Numbered from the stretch's first letter, positions 16,120 through 25,859 are shown. The stretch is 48,039 nt of DNA from Hyphomicrobiaceae bacterium (GCA_008933705.1 WBUN01000036.1:1-48039), one strand, 5' to 3'. Program-made: numbers and translations. The notes: generated from the sequence alone by a model not told the origin.

Positions 16120-16896
16120 ATGAAGCACTTCGTCCGACTGGCCATGCTTGCTCTGTGCCAATGCATGGCCGCCGCTGCAGTCTCGGCGAAGGACGGCACG
16201 CACAAGCAGGAGCTTCAGGCCGTCGTGCATGGCGCACCCGACCATCCCTCTGAGGTCTGGCTGCTCGCCGCAGGCGGGCGCATCTATGACAACTGGTGGG
16301 AGGCGCTTGACCACAAGAAGCCTCAGGGCACCAATCCCGCCTATCCGTCCGCGGGCAAGAGGACCGGCGCCACGACGTGGCGGTGCGTCGAATGCCACGG
16401 ATGGGATTACAAAGGAAAGGACGGCATCTACGGCTCCGGCGAGCGCTTCACCGGCATCAAGGGCATCGGCGACGCCATAGGGCGCAGCCCATCAGAGATC
16501 GTCAAGCTCCTGCGCGCAGCCCCGCACAACTACACGCCCGCCATGATCGCGGACGATGAGCTTGCGCGCGTCGCAGCCTTTGTCAGTGCCGGGCAGCATG
16601 ACACCGATCGTCATATCGACCGGACGACGGGCAAGGTGCGCGGTGACGCTGCGAGAGGCGCGGGCTTCTTCCAGACCCTCTGTGCGACCTGCCACGGCTT
16701 CGACGGGCGTGCACTCAACTGGGGGACAAAGGAAAGGCCGGGCTATGTCGGCACCGAGGCACGAAAACTGCCATGGGAGGTTCTGCACAAGATTCGCAAC
16801 TCGCACCCCGGCGCGGCCATGATCAACCTGCGCGCGCTCCCGCTTCAAGACGCGATCGACGTGCTGGCCTACACGCAGACATTGCCGGACAAGTAG
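16120..16896 (+). CDS. secreted diheme cytochrome c
   Basis: The 258-residue protein has a signal peptide (1-23, ending AVSAKD) and two heme c attachment sites, CVECH (Cys89-His93) and CATCH (Cys188-His192). Each lies in its own cytochrome c-like domain. It would carry electrons in the periplasm. The ATG at 16120 has AAGGA seven bases upstream. The second domain contains a Trp-rich turn (WGTKERPGYVG). Met and His residues downstream could be distal ligands but cannot be fixed by eye. Its divergent neighbour is a cytochrome b561 remnant, so this protein may have lost its membrane partner, or be served by another. Confidence 0.9.
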   Translation: MKHFVRLAMLALCQCMAAAAVSAKDGTHKQELQAVVHGAPDHPSEVWLLAAGGRIYDNWWEALDHKKPQGTNPAYPSAGKRTGATTWRCVECHGWDYKGKDGIYGSGERFTGIKGIGDAIGRSPSEIVKLLRAAPHNYTPAMIADDELARVAAFVSAGQHDTDRHIDRTTGKVRGDAARGAGFFQTLCATCHGFDGRALNWGTKERPGYVGTEARKLPWEVLHKIRNSHPGAAMINLRALPLQDAIDVLAYTQTLPDK

Positions 16897-17230
16897 AGTT
16901 GATGGCACACCCACTGCGGCGGCGGCGCCGCCAGCGCGCATATACCGCAGGCGAGACAGGTGTGCAGGCAAGTCTCCCTCTGCCACCTGAGGCCGGACAG
17001 CCAGGCCCCTCCCGGCACGCGTCTCTGCACGAAAATTGATGATATATACCAATTGGTTATGCCGTCTTCTTTGTCTGCTTGTTGTTGTGCGTCTGCCTCC
17101 TTGGCCGCGCCTGCCTCATGGCCGAGGCATCATGAACTCTTGATCCCGTGCCAACGCGATCGTGTCTTGACCGACGTGAGGTCACCCTCCAGATAGCGCG
17201 GTTGTGCCTGAACAGCTTGGCTGGTGTTTT
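16897..17230. other. intergenic region before the copper-type efflux genes
   Basis: No gene is supported. A GGCGGC/GCCGCC palindrome at 16918-16932 may be the terminator of the cytochrome c gene. An AT-rich stretch at about 17035-17060 with the palindrome ACCAATTGGT (17048-17057) is the likeliest promoter or operator of the metal genes that follow. Confidence 0.4.
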
Positions 17231-17560
17231 ATGCGCACCGTGCTTGCCGTCCTGATTGCCATATCGCTGGCGTTCGCGCCGGTCGCGTCGGCGCTTGCCG
17301 GAGGGCACGGGCACGGCAGCGAGATGGCCGAGATGAGCGACTGCCACAAGGAGAAGCTGGCATCGTCCGATTGCCCGTGCTGCACGACCTTGTGGAAGTG
17401 CCCCGAGCAGGCCTGCCTCCTGAAATGCCTCAAGCTGCTCGGTGAGCTGCGTCCGGCGCTGCAGCATGCGTCGGTTGCGCCGGTGCGCGGACCGCACGCT
17501 GTCCCGGCAAAGCCCCCTGACTGGGCCCACAAGCCGCCTATTCCCCCTCCTCGATCCTGA
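17231..17560 (+). CDS. Cys/His-rich secreted protein, probable metal-related
   Basis: The 109-residue product has a signal peptide (about 1-23) followed by a GGHGHGSEM stretch. A cysteine cluster comes next, with Cys in DCHKEK, DCPCCTT, KCPEQAC and KCLKLL. The C-terminus is Pro-rich. The His and Cys content suggests metal binding or sensing in the periplasm. It opens a same-strand run with a FixH/YtkA-like protein, a CusB-like adaptor and a CusA-like pump, where small Cys-rich proteins of this type are usual. The ATG at 17231 has only a weak ribosome binding site. The family was not recognised by name. Confidence 0.7.
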   Translation: MRTVLAVLIAISLAFAPVASALAGGHGHGSEMAEMSDCHKEKLASSDCPCCTTLWKCPEQACLLKCLKLLGELRPALQHASVAPVRGPHAVPAKPPDWAHKPPIPPPRS

Positions 17561-17673
17561 TCCCGTTCGCGTTGCCTGACCCGGGAGCGGCCTCGCGGCT
17601 GCGCCCGCGCACACAGGTGTTCCCGCTGCAATCCCCCTGGGTGCGCAGCCATCACGCTCGAGCAGGATCAAAG

Positions 17674-18069
17674 ATGATGCCGCATAGATTTCTTGTTGCT
17701 GCAGCCACAGGGCTTGCAGTCCTCTTCACCTCGGCTGCCGTTCTCGCAAGCGCCAAGGACTACGAGTTCCAGCCGGTTGCTGCACAAGTCAAGAACGGTG
17801 CGGGCAGCGAACTCTCCGTCCGTCTCATCCACAAGGCGACCGGCAAGCCCGTCGAAGGGGCGGTCGTGTTCCGCACCCGGCTCGACATGTCGCCCGACAG
17901 CATGGCGGAGATGACGGCCAAGCACGTCGCAATGCCGGGCACCGAGCCGGGCGTCTACCGCTTCAAGGCCGATCTGACGATGGCCGGCGGCTGGGCACTG
18001 AAGCTCCAGGCGAAGGTGCCGGGCGAAACCGAAACGGTCGAAGGCACCGTCGTCTTCAAAGCGAAGTAG
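17674..18069 (+). CDS. FixH/YtkA-like exported protein
   Basis: The 131-residue protein has a signal peptide (about 1-26) and an immunoglobulin-like domain. The motifs LDMSPDSMAEM, a PGVYRFKADL strand and a GGWALKLQAKV strand are the pattern of the FixH/YtkA family. In that family the Met-rich loop is thought to bind copper. It lies eight bases before the CusB-like gene, so it probably works with the efflux system as a periplasmic metal-binding partner. The first of two adjacent ATGs (17674) is used, with AGG seven bases upstream. A homologue with the same strands is encoded at 31887-32306. Confidence 0.82.
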   Translation: MMPHRFLVAAATGLAVLFTSAAVLASAKDYEFQPVAAQVKNGAGSELSVRLIHKATGKPVEGAVVFRTRLDMSPDSMAEMTAKHVAMPGTEPGVYRFKADLTMAGGWALKLQAKVPGETETVEGTVVFKAK

Positions 18070-18077
18070 GTCACGCC

Positions 18078-19508
18078 ATGTCGCGCAAGCTCGCAGCGGG
18101 GACCGCCATTGTGGCGGCCCTCACTTCGGCCGTAGCCGGCTACCGCATCGGTGCCGGCGCATGGCCATCGCCCCTCGCGTCCCTGGAACTTAAAGCGGCA
18201 GTCCCTGTTGCCGGGAGGCTCCATGAGCCCTCGGAGCGCAAGGTGCTCTACTGGAAGGATCCGGACGGCCAGAACGACTTCGCGCCCGCCCCCAAGGAGA
18301 CGAAAGACGGGCGCGCCTATGTGCCGGTCTACGAGGACGAGGAGACGGGCTTCAAGGGCATCGCGCAGCCGAAGCCAAAGACCGATCGCAAGATCGTCTA
18401 CTACCGCAACCCCATGGGGCTGGCGGACACCTCGCCCGTGCCGAAGAAGGACTGGATGGGGATGGACTACATCCCCGTTTATGAGGGTGAGGAGCAAGAC
18501 GCATCAACCGTCAAGGTCAGCCTCGACCGCGTCCAACGTGCCGGGGTGCGCACCGAGGAAGCTCGCCTGCGCATGCTGGCGCAGCCCGTCAGATCACCCG
18601 CTATCGCCAAGCCCGACGAGCGGACGCTGCGCACTATCACGCTTCGCGCCGACAGCTTCATCGAGAAGCTGTACGTCAACGAGACGGGACGGCAGGTGAA
18701 GGCAGGCGAGCCGCTGTTCCGCATCTACAGCCCGCAGATGGTGTCGGTCCAGGTCGATTACCGGATTGCCGTGACGGCTCCGGGCAAGGGCCCGCGCGAC
18801 GAGGCCGGCGCGTTGCAGCGGCTGCGCAATCTGGATGTGCCCGAGAGCGTCCTGCAGCAACTGCGCACGAGCCCCAACCCCTCCATGTCCATCGACTGGC
18901 CGGCCCCGGTCTCAGGCGTGGTCCTGCAGAAGAAGGCTGTCGAGGGCCAGATGGTGAAGGCCGGAGAGGAGCTCCTCCGTCTAGCCGACCTCACCAGCAT
19001 CTGGGTGATCGCAGACGTTGCCGAGCAGGACATCGGCGCGATCAAGATCGGCGCGCCCGCCAAGGTCACGTTCCGCGCCTTCCCCGCCGAGATCTTCGAA
19101 GGCAAGGTCACCTTCATCCTGCACGAGCTCGAAACGGCGACGCGCACGGGCAAGGTGCGTATCGAGGTCGGCAATCCGGATCATCGCATCAAGCACGAAA
19201 TGTTCGCCGACGTGGTGATCGATGCAGGGGCGCAGGACGGCGAGCGCCTGGCCGTCCCCAACTCGGCCGTGATCGACAGCGGCAACCGCCAGGTCGTGAT
19301 CGTCGACCGCGGCGAGGGCCGCTTCGAGCCGCGCGCCGTCAAGCTTGGCACGCGCGGTGACGGCTTCATCGAGATCCGCGAGGGCTTGAAGGCCGGCGAG
19401 AACGTCGTGGTGGCCGCGAACTTCCTGATCGACGCCGAGAGCAACCTCAAAGCCGCCCTTCAGGCCTTCACCGCCGAGCCGGCGCCCAAGGGAGAGGTCA
19501 AGCCATGA
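18078..19508 (+). CDS. cusB: CusB-like RND periplasmic adaptor with two heavy-metal-binding domains
   Basis: The 476-residue membrane fusion protein links an inner-membrane RND pump to an outer-membrane channel. After an N-terminal anchor or signal (1-25) come two copies of the short heavy-metal-binding domain. The first, about 54-87, reads VLYWKDPDGQ...YVPVYEDE. The second, about 104-138, reads IVYYRNPMGL...WMGMDYIPVYEGE. Only the second keeps the NPM and MGMD methionines. The adaptor core follows: barrel-sandwich and alpha-hairpin, DLTSIWVIADVAEQDIG, and beta-barrel VTFRAFP. The 3' end overlaps the pump gene by 4 bp (ATGA). Copper or silver export is the likely role, with the metal inferred from family and Met content. 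Confidence 0.9.
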   Translation: MSRKLAAGTAIVAALTSAVAGYRIGAGAWPSPLASLELKAAVPVAGRLHEPSERKVLYWKDPDGQNDFAPAPKETKDGRAYVPVYEDEETGFKGIAQPKPKTDRKIVYYRNPMGLADTSPVPKKDWMGMDYIPVYEGEEQDASTVKVSLDRVQRAGVRTEEARLRMLAQPVRSPAIAKPDERTLRTITLRADSFIEKLYVNETGRQVKAGEPLFRIYSPQMVSVQVDYRIAVTAPGKGPRDEAGALQRLRNLDVPESVLQQLRTSPNPSMSIDWPAPVSGVVLQKKAVEGQMVKAGEELLRLADLTSIWVIADVAEQDIGAIKIGAPAKVTFRAFPAEIFEGKVTFILHELETATRTGKVRIEVGNPDHRIKHEMFADVVIDAGAQDGERLAVPNSAVIDSGNRQVVIVDRGEGRFEPRAVKLGTRGDGFIEIREGLKAGENVVVAANFLIDAESNLKAALQAFTAEPAPKGEVKP

Positions 19509-22500
19509 TCGCACGCTTGATCCGCTGGTCGTCCGCCAATCTGGTCCTGATCCTGATCGGCGCCGTGCTGGCGGCCGGCGCCGGGCTCTATGCCATCAGG
19601 CACGTGCCGCTCGACGCCATTCCCGATCTCTCGGACACGCAGGTCATCATCTACACCGAGTATTCAGGCCAGGCGCCGCAGGTGGTCGAGGACCAGGTCA
19701 CCTTCCCCCTTTCCACAGCCATGCTGTCGGTGCCGAAGTCCCGCGTCGTGCGCGGCTTCTCGTTCTTCGGCGTCTCCTTCGTCTACGTGATCTTCGAGGA
19801 AGGAACCGACATCTACTGGGCGCGCTCGCGCGTGCTCGAATATCTTTCCGCAGCGACACGCACTCTGCCGTCCGGCGTAATCCCCAGCCTCGGACCCGAC
19901 GCCACCGGAGTCGGCTGGGTCTACCAGTACGTGGTGACGGCTTCCCGGCGCACGCTCGCCGAGCTGCGTGCCATGCAGGACTGGCAGGTCCGCTTTGCCG
20001 TCGCCAAGGCCGAAGGGGTTGCCGAGGTCGCCAGCGTCGGCGGCTTCGTGCGCCAATACAGCGTCGTCGTCGATCCTCGCCGTCTGCGAGCCTTTGACAT
20101 TCCGCTCACAAGGGTCCGCGAAGCGATCCGGGCCTCCAATATGGATGTCGGCGGACGGATCGTCGAACTTTCCGAGACCGAGTTCATGGTGCGCGGCCGC
20201 GGCTACCTGCGCGGCATATCGGACATCGAGCAGGTCGTACTCAAGACTGAGGGCGGCGCGCCCGTCCTCGTGCGCGATGTGGCCCGCGTCGAGCTCGCCC
20301 CCGATGAGCGCCGCGGCGTGACCGAGATGAACGGCGAAGGAGAGGTCGTCTCCGGTATTGCCGTCCAGCGCTACGGCCAGAATGCGCTTTCGGTGATCGC
20401 CAACGTCAAGGCACGCCTTGCCGAGATCAAGCCGAGCCTGCCCGAGGGCATCGAGGTGGTGCCGGTCTACGACCGCTCGGATCTGATCTACCGTGCCATC
20501 GACACGCTCAAGCGGACGCTGATCGAGGAAAGCCTGATCGTCGCGTTCGTGTGCGTCGTCTTCCTGCTGCACGTGCGCAGCGCGCTGGTGGCCATCATCA
20601 CGCTGCCGCTGGGCGTTCTGATCGCCTACGTGTGCATGAACGCACTCGGATTGTCCTCAAACATCATGAGCCTCGGCGGCATTGCCATTGCCATCGGCGC
20701 CATGGTGGATGCGGCCATCGTCATGATCGAGAACGCACACAAGCACCTGGAGCGCGCGCCGCCCAACAAGCCGAGATCCGAAATACTCATCGAGGCCGCA
20801 AGCGAGGTGGGCCCGGCCCTGTTCTTCTCGCTTCTCATCATCACGGTCTCCTTTTTGCCGATCTTCACGCTCGAAGCGCAGGAGGGGCGCCTGTTCAAGC
20901 CGCTCGCCTTCACCAAGACCTTCGCCATGGCGGCAGCTGCGCTGCTTTCCGTCACCCTGGTGCCGGCGCTCATGATCCTGTTCGTGCGTGGGCGCATCGT
21001 TCCGGAGCACCGCAACCCCATCAATCGCTTCCTCATCTGGATCTATCGGCCCGTCATCCGCGGCGTGCTCAGGGCCAAGGCGCTGACGATCGGTGCCGCC
21101 TTGATCGTGCTGGCGGCGAGCGCCTGGCCGGCCACGAAGCTCGGCTCCGAGTTCATGCCGAACCTCAACGAGGGAACGTTGCTCTACATGCCGACCACGC
21201 TGCCGGGCATCTCCATCACCAAGTCTGCAGAGCTGATGCAGACCATGAACAAGATCATCAAGACGTTCCCGGAGGTGGAGTCGGTATTCGGCAAGGTCGG
21301 CCGGGCGATGACGGCGACCGATCCTGCGCCGACCGAGATGTTCGAAACCGTGGTCAACCTCAAGCCGGAGGGGCAGTGGCGGCCAGGCATGACGGTGGAG
21401 CAGTTGATCAACGAGATGGACCGGGCCCTGCAGTTTCCAGGCGTCTCGAATGCCTGGACCATGCCGATCAAGGCGCGCATCGACATGCTGGCGACCGGCA
21501 TTCGCACCCCGGTCGGCGTCAAGGTGATCGGCCGCGATCTGAAGGTCATCGAGCAGCTTGCCCGCGAGATCGAGGCTGCCATCAAGACCGTGCCGGGCAC
21601 CTCAAGCGCCTTCGCCGAGCGCATCATCGGCGGCTATTATCTCGAGATCGAGCCTGACCGCACGCAACTGGCGCGGTACGGTCTGATGGTCGGCGACGTG
21701 CAGCAGGTGATTGCATCGGGACTCGGTGCCGAGACGGTCACGACAACCGTTGAGGGCCGCGAGCGATACGGGGTCAGCGTACGCTACCCCCGCGACCTGA
21801 GGTCCGATCCGGAGGCCATAGCCCGGGAGGTCCTGGTGCCGTTGCAGAGCGGCGCGTCGATCCCGCTGGGGCAGGTCGCCAAGGTGCGCCTCATCCAGGG
21901 CCCGGCCTCGATCCGCACCGAGAACGCTCAGCTTGCCGCCTACATCTTCGTCGATGCCCGCGACCGCGATCTCGGCGGCTACGTCGCCGACGCCAAGAAA
22001 GCGGTGGCCGCCAGCGTGAAGTTTCCGCCCGGCTACTTCGTCGTCTGGAGCGGGCAGTTCGAGTACTACGAGCGGGCCAAGCAGCGCCTCGCGATCGTGG
22101 TGCCGCTGACGCTCGTCATCATCCTGCTGCTCCTCTACCTCAACTTCGGCCGCATGACGGAGACACTGATCGTCATGCTGTCGCTGCCTTTCGCCCTGGT
22201 GGGCGGCCTGTGGATGCTGTGGTGGCTCGGCTTCAACCTGTCGGTTGCCGTGGCGGTCGGCTTCATCGCGCTGGCCGGGGTGGCGGCAGAGACCGGGGTG
22301 GTCATGCTGATCTACCTCGACCACGCGCTCGAGAAGTGGCGCCGGGCGGCGAGGACCGAGGGTCGTGCATTCACCAGCGAGGATTTGCATGCGGCGATCA
22401 TGGAGGGCGCCGTCGAGCGCGTCAGACCGAAAATGATGACCGTCGTCGCCATCATGGCCGGCCTGCTTCCGATCATGTGGAGTCATGGCACAGGCTCGGA

Positions 22501-22660
22501 GGTCATGCAGCGCATCGCCGTGCCGATGATCGGCGGCATGGTGTCATCGACCATCCTGACGCTCGTGGTCATTCCCGCGATCTACGCGGTCGTGAAGGGA
22601 GGAATGGTCCGCGCTCGCTCGCCACACAAAGCGCCCGAGCTGGAGTCAGCTGTGAGTTAG
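19505..22660 (+). CDS. cusA: CusA-like heavy-metal efflux RND pump
   Basis: The 1051-residue inner-membrane protein is full length for the HME-RND subfamily, which exports monovalent copper/silver or divalent metals using proton flow. It has the first helix at about 13-32, a large periplasmic loop, helices from about 340, and a second periplasmic domain at 560-870. The proton-relay region reads GAMVDAAIVMIENAH, with the Asp and Glu-Asn of the family. The second domain has WTMPIKARIDMLATGIRTP, a segment that matches CusA more than CzcA. It starts in the stop of the adaptor gene, so the two are coupled. No outer-membrane factor gene is present in the window. Confidence 0.93.
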   Translation: MIARLIRWSSANLVLILIGAVLAAGAGLYAIRHVPLDAIPDLSDTQVIIYTEYSGQAPQVVEDQVTFPLSTAMLSVPKSRVVRGFSFFGVSFVYVIFEEGTDIYWARSRVLEYLSAATRTLPSGVIPSLGPDATGVGWVYQYVVTASRRTLAELRAMQDWQVRFAVAKAEGVAEVASVGGFVRQYSVVVDPRRLRAFDIPLTRVREAIRASNMDVGGRIVELSETEFMVRGRGYLRGISDIEQVVLKTEGGAPVLVRDVARVELAPDERRGVTEMNGEGEVVSGIAVQRYGQNALSVIANVKARLAEIKPSLPEGIEVVPVYDRSDLIYRAIDTLKRTLIEESLIVAFVCVVFLLHVRSALVAIITLPLGVLIAYVCMNALGLSSNIMSLGGIAIAIGAMVDAAIVMIENAHKHLERAPPNKPRSEILIEAASEVGPALFFSLLIITVSFLPIFTLEAQEGRLFKPLAFTKTFAMAAAALLSVTLVPALMILFVRGRIVPEHRNPINRFLIWIYRPVIRGVLRAKALTIGAALIVLAASAWPATKLGSEFMPNLNEGTLLYMPTTLPGISITKSAELMQTMNKIIKTFPEVESVFGKVGRAMTATDPAPTEMFETVVNLKPEGQWRPGMTVEQLINEMDRALQFPGVSNAWTMPIKARIDMLATGIRTPVGVKVIGRDLKVIEQLAREIEAAIKTVPGTSSAFAERIIGGYYLEIEPDRTQLARYGLMVGDVQQVIASGLGAETVTTTVEGRERYGVSVRYPRDLRSDPEAIAREVLVPLQSGASIPLGQVAKVRLIQGPASIRTENAQLAAYIFVDARDRDLGGYVADAKKAVAASVKFPPGYFVVWSGQFEYYERAKQRLAIVVPLTLVIILLLLYLNFGRMTETLIVMLSLPFALVGGLWMLWWLGFNLSVAVAVGFIALAGVAAETGVVMLIYLDHALEKWRRAARTEGRAFTSEDLHAAIMEGAVERVRPKMMTVVAIMAGLLPIMWSHGTGSEVMQRIAVPMIGGMVSSTILTLVVIPAIYAVVKGGMVRARSPHKAPELESAVS

Positions 22661-22943
22661 GGGCTCTGGCAGCGGCATCCAGGGGAGCGGCACGTTGCGC
22701 CTGGAGATCACTGGTGAGATCGGCAAGGGCGTGAAGGGCTTCAAGAAGCTGTCCAGCACCGGATCATTCGGCGCCTCGAACAGGCGTCACGAGTGCAACT
22801 GATCGCTCAGCGATGGTGACCTGACCTCACAGCGGCGACGAGCGGCCGCCTGCGGACTTTCTCGCCCCGTATGCAATCCCATCGACTCTTCGCGTGCGCC
22901 CGAGGTAAGGTTGGCGACCACGGACGATTGGTGAGAGGCGGCC

Positions 22944-24506
22944 ATGGTCGAAACACTGGGTGAGATCCTCCCTTTTGCGGCGCGCAGGTACGCCGATAAG
23001 ACCGCCCTCCTCGCCGACGGCCGCAGCTTCTCCTTCAATGAGTTGGAGGCCCGCTCCAGCGTGTTTGCCAACGGGCTTGTCGCTGCAGGCGTGGATGTGG
23101 GCGATCGCGTCACGCTCTACGGCCCCAACTCCTGGCAATGGATGGTGGCCTACTACGGCATTGCCAAGGCCGGCGCGGTGGTCAACCCCGTCAACGTCAT
23201 GCTCACCCCCGAGGAGGTGAGCTACATCGTCGGAAACGCCGGCGCCCGCGTTGTCATCGCCTCGGCCGACAAGGCGGCGCCGCTGCTGGACATGAAGGCG
23301 AGCGCGGGCCTCTCGCACGTCGTCACCTGGGGTGACAAGGTCCCGGCCGGCGCCACACCTTTCGAGCGCTGGCTTGACGACGGCAAGACCGCATTCTCGC
23401 CTCGTCCACGCAGCCCCAAGGACGGTGGCGCCATCTGCTACACCTCGGGCACCACGGGCCACCCCAAAGGCGCCGTGCAAAGCCAACGCTCCGTCATCGC
23501 CGCGGCCAAAGGCATGGCACTGATGGGCAGCCGCACCGCTGCCGACATTGTCGTCAGCCCGCTGCCCTGCCCGCACGTCTACGGCTCCATCGTCGTCAAC
23601 GCCGCCATGCTGACGGGCTCGACCCTTGTGCTGCTGCCGCGCTTCAGCGAGGAGGGCGTGCTCGAGGCCATCCAGAAGAACCGCGCCACCATCTTCGACT
23701 GCGTGCCGACCGCCTACTATTACCTGCTCGCCCACCCGAAGTTCGGCGCCTACGATCTCTCCTCCCTCAACCGTTGCACCGTCGGCGGCCAGACGCTGCC
23801 TGTCGCCAAGTCGCGCGAGTGGACCGAGCGCACCGGAGTGCCCGTGCTCGAGCTGTGGGGCATGACGGAGCTTGCCGGTGCCGCCACCTTCAACCCCTAC
23901 TGGGGGGACAACAAGCCAGGCACCATCGGCCTGCCCATGCCCGGCATGTACTGCAAGATCGTCGCCGTCGACGACCCCGACAAGGAGATGGCGACCGGCG
24001 AGCGCGGCGAGCTGATGATCAAGGGCCCGCTGGTCATGGATGGCTACGCCGGCGACGAGAAGAGCACACGCCAGACCATCCGGCCCGACGGGTGGATGCA
24101 CACGGGCGACATCGCCACCGTGGACGCGGACGGCTACTACACCATCGTCGACCGCAAGAAGGATATGATCCTGACGGCGGGCTATAACGTCTACCCTGCC
24201 GAGCTGGAGCGTGTCCTGTGCATGCATCCTGCCGTGGCGCTCGCCGCCGTGTGCGGCGTCCCCGACGAAGCCAAGGGAGAACTGGCAAAAGCCTACGTCA
24301 TGCTCAAGCCGGGTGCGTCCGCCTCCGGCAAGGAGCTGGTCGAGCATTGCCGCCAGCACCTGGCTGCCTACAAGCTCCCCAGAGCCGTGCAGTTTGTCGC
24401 CAACGTGCCCATCACCGCATCCGGCAAGATCATGCGCCGCCTCCTGAAGGATGTGGACGACGGCACGCGCACCGCGGGCGAGCAGCGTCAAACCAAGCCC
24501 GCCTGA
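22944..24506 (+). CDS. acyl-CoA synthetase / AMP-dependent ligase (first copy)
   Basis: The 520-residue class I adenylate-forming enzyme activates a carboxylic acid with ATP and joins it to CoA. The P-loop ICYTSGTTGHPKGAV is at about 164-178. VLELWGMTELAG is the A5 motif. GWMHTGDIATVD and VDRKKDMILTAGYNVYPAE follow in order. The catalytic Lys is in ITASGKIMRRLL near the C-terminus. It is the first gene of a long same-strand run with Liv-type transporter genes, so its substrate is likely an imported acid. Chain length or aromatic preference cannot be read from the sequence. The ATG at 22944 is the natural start, with GAGAGG about 6 bases upstream. Confidence 0.93.
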   Translation: MVETLGEILPFAARRYADKTALLADGRSFSFNELEARSSVFANGLVAAGVDVGDRVTLYGPNSWQWMVAYYGIAKAGAVVNPVNVMLTPEEVSYIVGNAGARVVIASADKAAPLLDMKASAGLSHVVTWGDKVPAGATPFERWLDDGKTAFSPRPRSPKDGGAICYTSGTTGHPKGAVQSQRSVIAAAKGMALMGSRTAADIVVSPLPCPHVYGSIVVNAAMLTGSTLVLLPRFSEEGVLEAIQKNRATIFDCVPTAYYYLLAHPKFGAYDLSSLNRCTVGGQTLPVAKSREWTERTGVPVLELWGMTELAGAATFNPYWGDNKPGTIGLPMPGMYCKIVAVDDPDKEMATGERGELMIKGPLVMDGYAGDEKSTRQTIRPDGWMHTGDIATVDADGYYTIVDRKKDMILTAGYNVYPAELERVLCMHPAVALAAVCGVPDEAKGELAKAYVMLKPGASASGKELVEHCRQHLAAYKLPRAVQFVANVPITASGKIMRRLLKDVDDGTRTAGEQRQTKPA

Positions 24507-24653
24507 CGCGCCAACGCCTGCGTCACGCAATCTGGCCTTTTGTCGGAGGCTTTTGCCGCGTAGACTGACCGCAGCATGCGCTCGGCCGAACATACCCCGG
24601 AGCACAACGGGACGGCCGCAAGGAACGCATGCGACGAAGGAGGAGGAAACGTC

Positions 24654-25859
24654 ATGTCGATTGCTAGGACTACCGCATTGTCGGCAGCTCTGGGCCTTGC
24701 CCTGCTTGCCATTCCGGGCACGGCACAGGCGCAGGAGCGGCAGGTGAAGATCACAGGCTTCGGCGCCATGTCGGGCGTCGTGCGCTCGTTCGGCATCAAC
24801 TCCAAGGCCGCGCTCGAGGCTGCCGCCGATCGGATCAACCGGTCGGGCGGCGTCACGCTCGGCGATGGCGCAAAGGGCAAGATCGTCATCGAGTTCCTCG
24901 ACGACCGCTGCAACGCCGAGGAAGGCATCTCGGTGCTGAGGCGCATCGCCTCGAGCGAGGCGCTGGTCGCCGTCGGTCCGACCTGCTCCAACGTGGCCGA
25001 GCCCCTGTTCGGCATCCTGCAGAAGAAATTCGGCGACGCGGGCGACACCGGCCTGCAATTCCCGATCTTCACCGATGTGGCCATCAAGATCGGGCTCGCC
25101 AAGATCTCCGAATGGGCGTTCCGCAACGTGCCCAACGAGACGGAAATGTACGCGACGCTCTTCAAGTGGCTGAAAGCGACGAAGCCCAATCTGAAGACCA
25201 TCTACGGCGGCGTCGAGGAGAATTTCGCGCACTCGCGCGCCACCTGGTACGCCGTCATGAAGGAGGTGGCAGCGAAGGAAGGCTTCGAGATCAAGGGCGA
25301 GTCGAAGTGGCTGCTGGAGGATACCAATTTCTCCAATCAGGCGCGCGAGGCCAAGAAGGCCGAGGCTGACATCATCGCCATTGCGGCCCATCCGTTCTCG
25401 ACGTGCGGCATGCTGAAGGAGATGGCACGTCAGGGTGTGAAGCCGAAGCTGCTGATCGGCCTCACCTCGTCCTCGAGCACGGAGACGCTGCAAGGCTGCG
25501 CTGGCGAGGCGGAAGCCATCATCATCCCCACCAGCTTCGCCCCCATCAACGATCAGGCGCGCGCTGCCGCCGACGCCGTCTCCAAGTTCAAAGGCAGCCT
25601 CGACCTGCACTCGGGCGCGGCCTGGGAGAACGTCTTCATCCTCAAGAAGATCATCGAGGAGCAGAAGGTGATGGCGAAGCCTGACACGGTCAAGGCCGAC
25701 CGCGAGAAGATCCGCGCGGGCCTTGCCAAGCTCACCGTGACGGACGGCCTGATCGGCAAGTCCAAGCGCACGCCCGACCGCGAGGCCATCAAGCCCTACC
25801 TGTTCGTGCACGCCAAGGCCGGCAAGTGGGAGGTTCTGCACACTCCGGCGGTCAACTGA
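24654..25859 (+). CDS. Liv-type ABC transporter substrate-binding protein (first copy)
   Basis: The 401-residue periplasmic binding protein of the branched-chain amino acid/amide family has a signal peptide (1-26, ending TAQAQ) and the two-lobed Peripla_BP fold. Typical features are GFGAMSGVVRSFG at the start of the mature protein, NRSGGVTLGDG and a DDRCNAEEG turn. An excellent AGGAGG lies just before the ATG. A permease gene follows 79 bp downstream. Family members bind amino acids, urea, amides, or aromatic and fatty acids, so the ligand is open. The CoA ligase upstream points to a carboxylic acid. Confidence 0.92.
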   Translation: MSIARTTALSAALGLALLAIPGTAQAQERQVKITGFGAMSGVVRSFGINSKAALEAAADRINRSGGVTLGDGAKGKIVIEFLDDRCNAEEGISVLRRIASSEALVAVGPTCSNVAEPLFGILQKKFGDAGDTGLQFPIFTDVAIKIGLAKISEWAFRNVPNETEMYATLFKWLKATKPNLKTIYGGVEENFAHSRATWYAVMKEVAAKEGFEIKGESKWLLEDTNFSNQAREAKKAEADIIAIAAHPFSTCGMLKEMARQGVKPKLLIGLTSSSSTETLQGCAGEAEAIIIPTSFAPINDQARAAADAVSKFKGSLDLHSGAAWENVFILKKIIEEQKVMAKPDTVKADREKIRAGLAKLTVTDGLIGKSKRTPDREAIKPYLFVHAKAGKWEVLHTPAVN

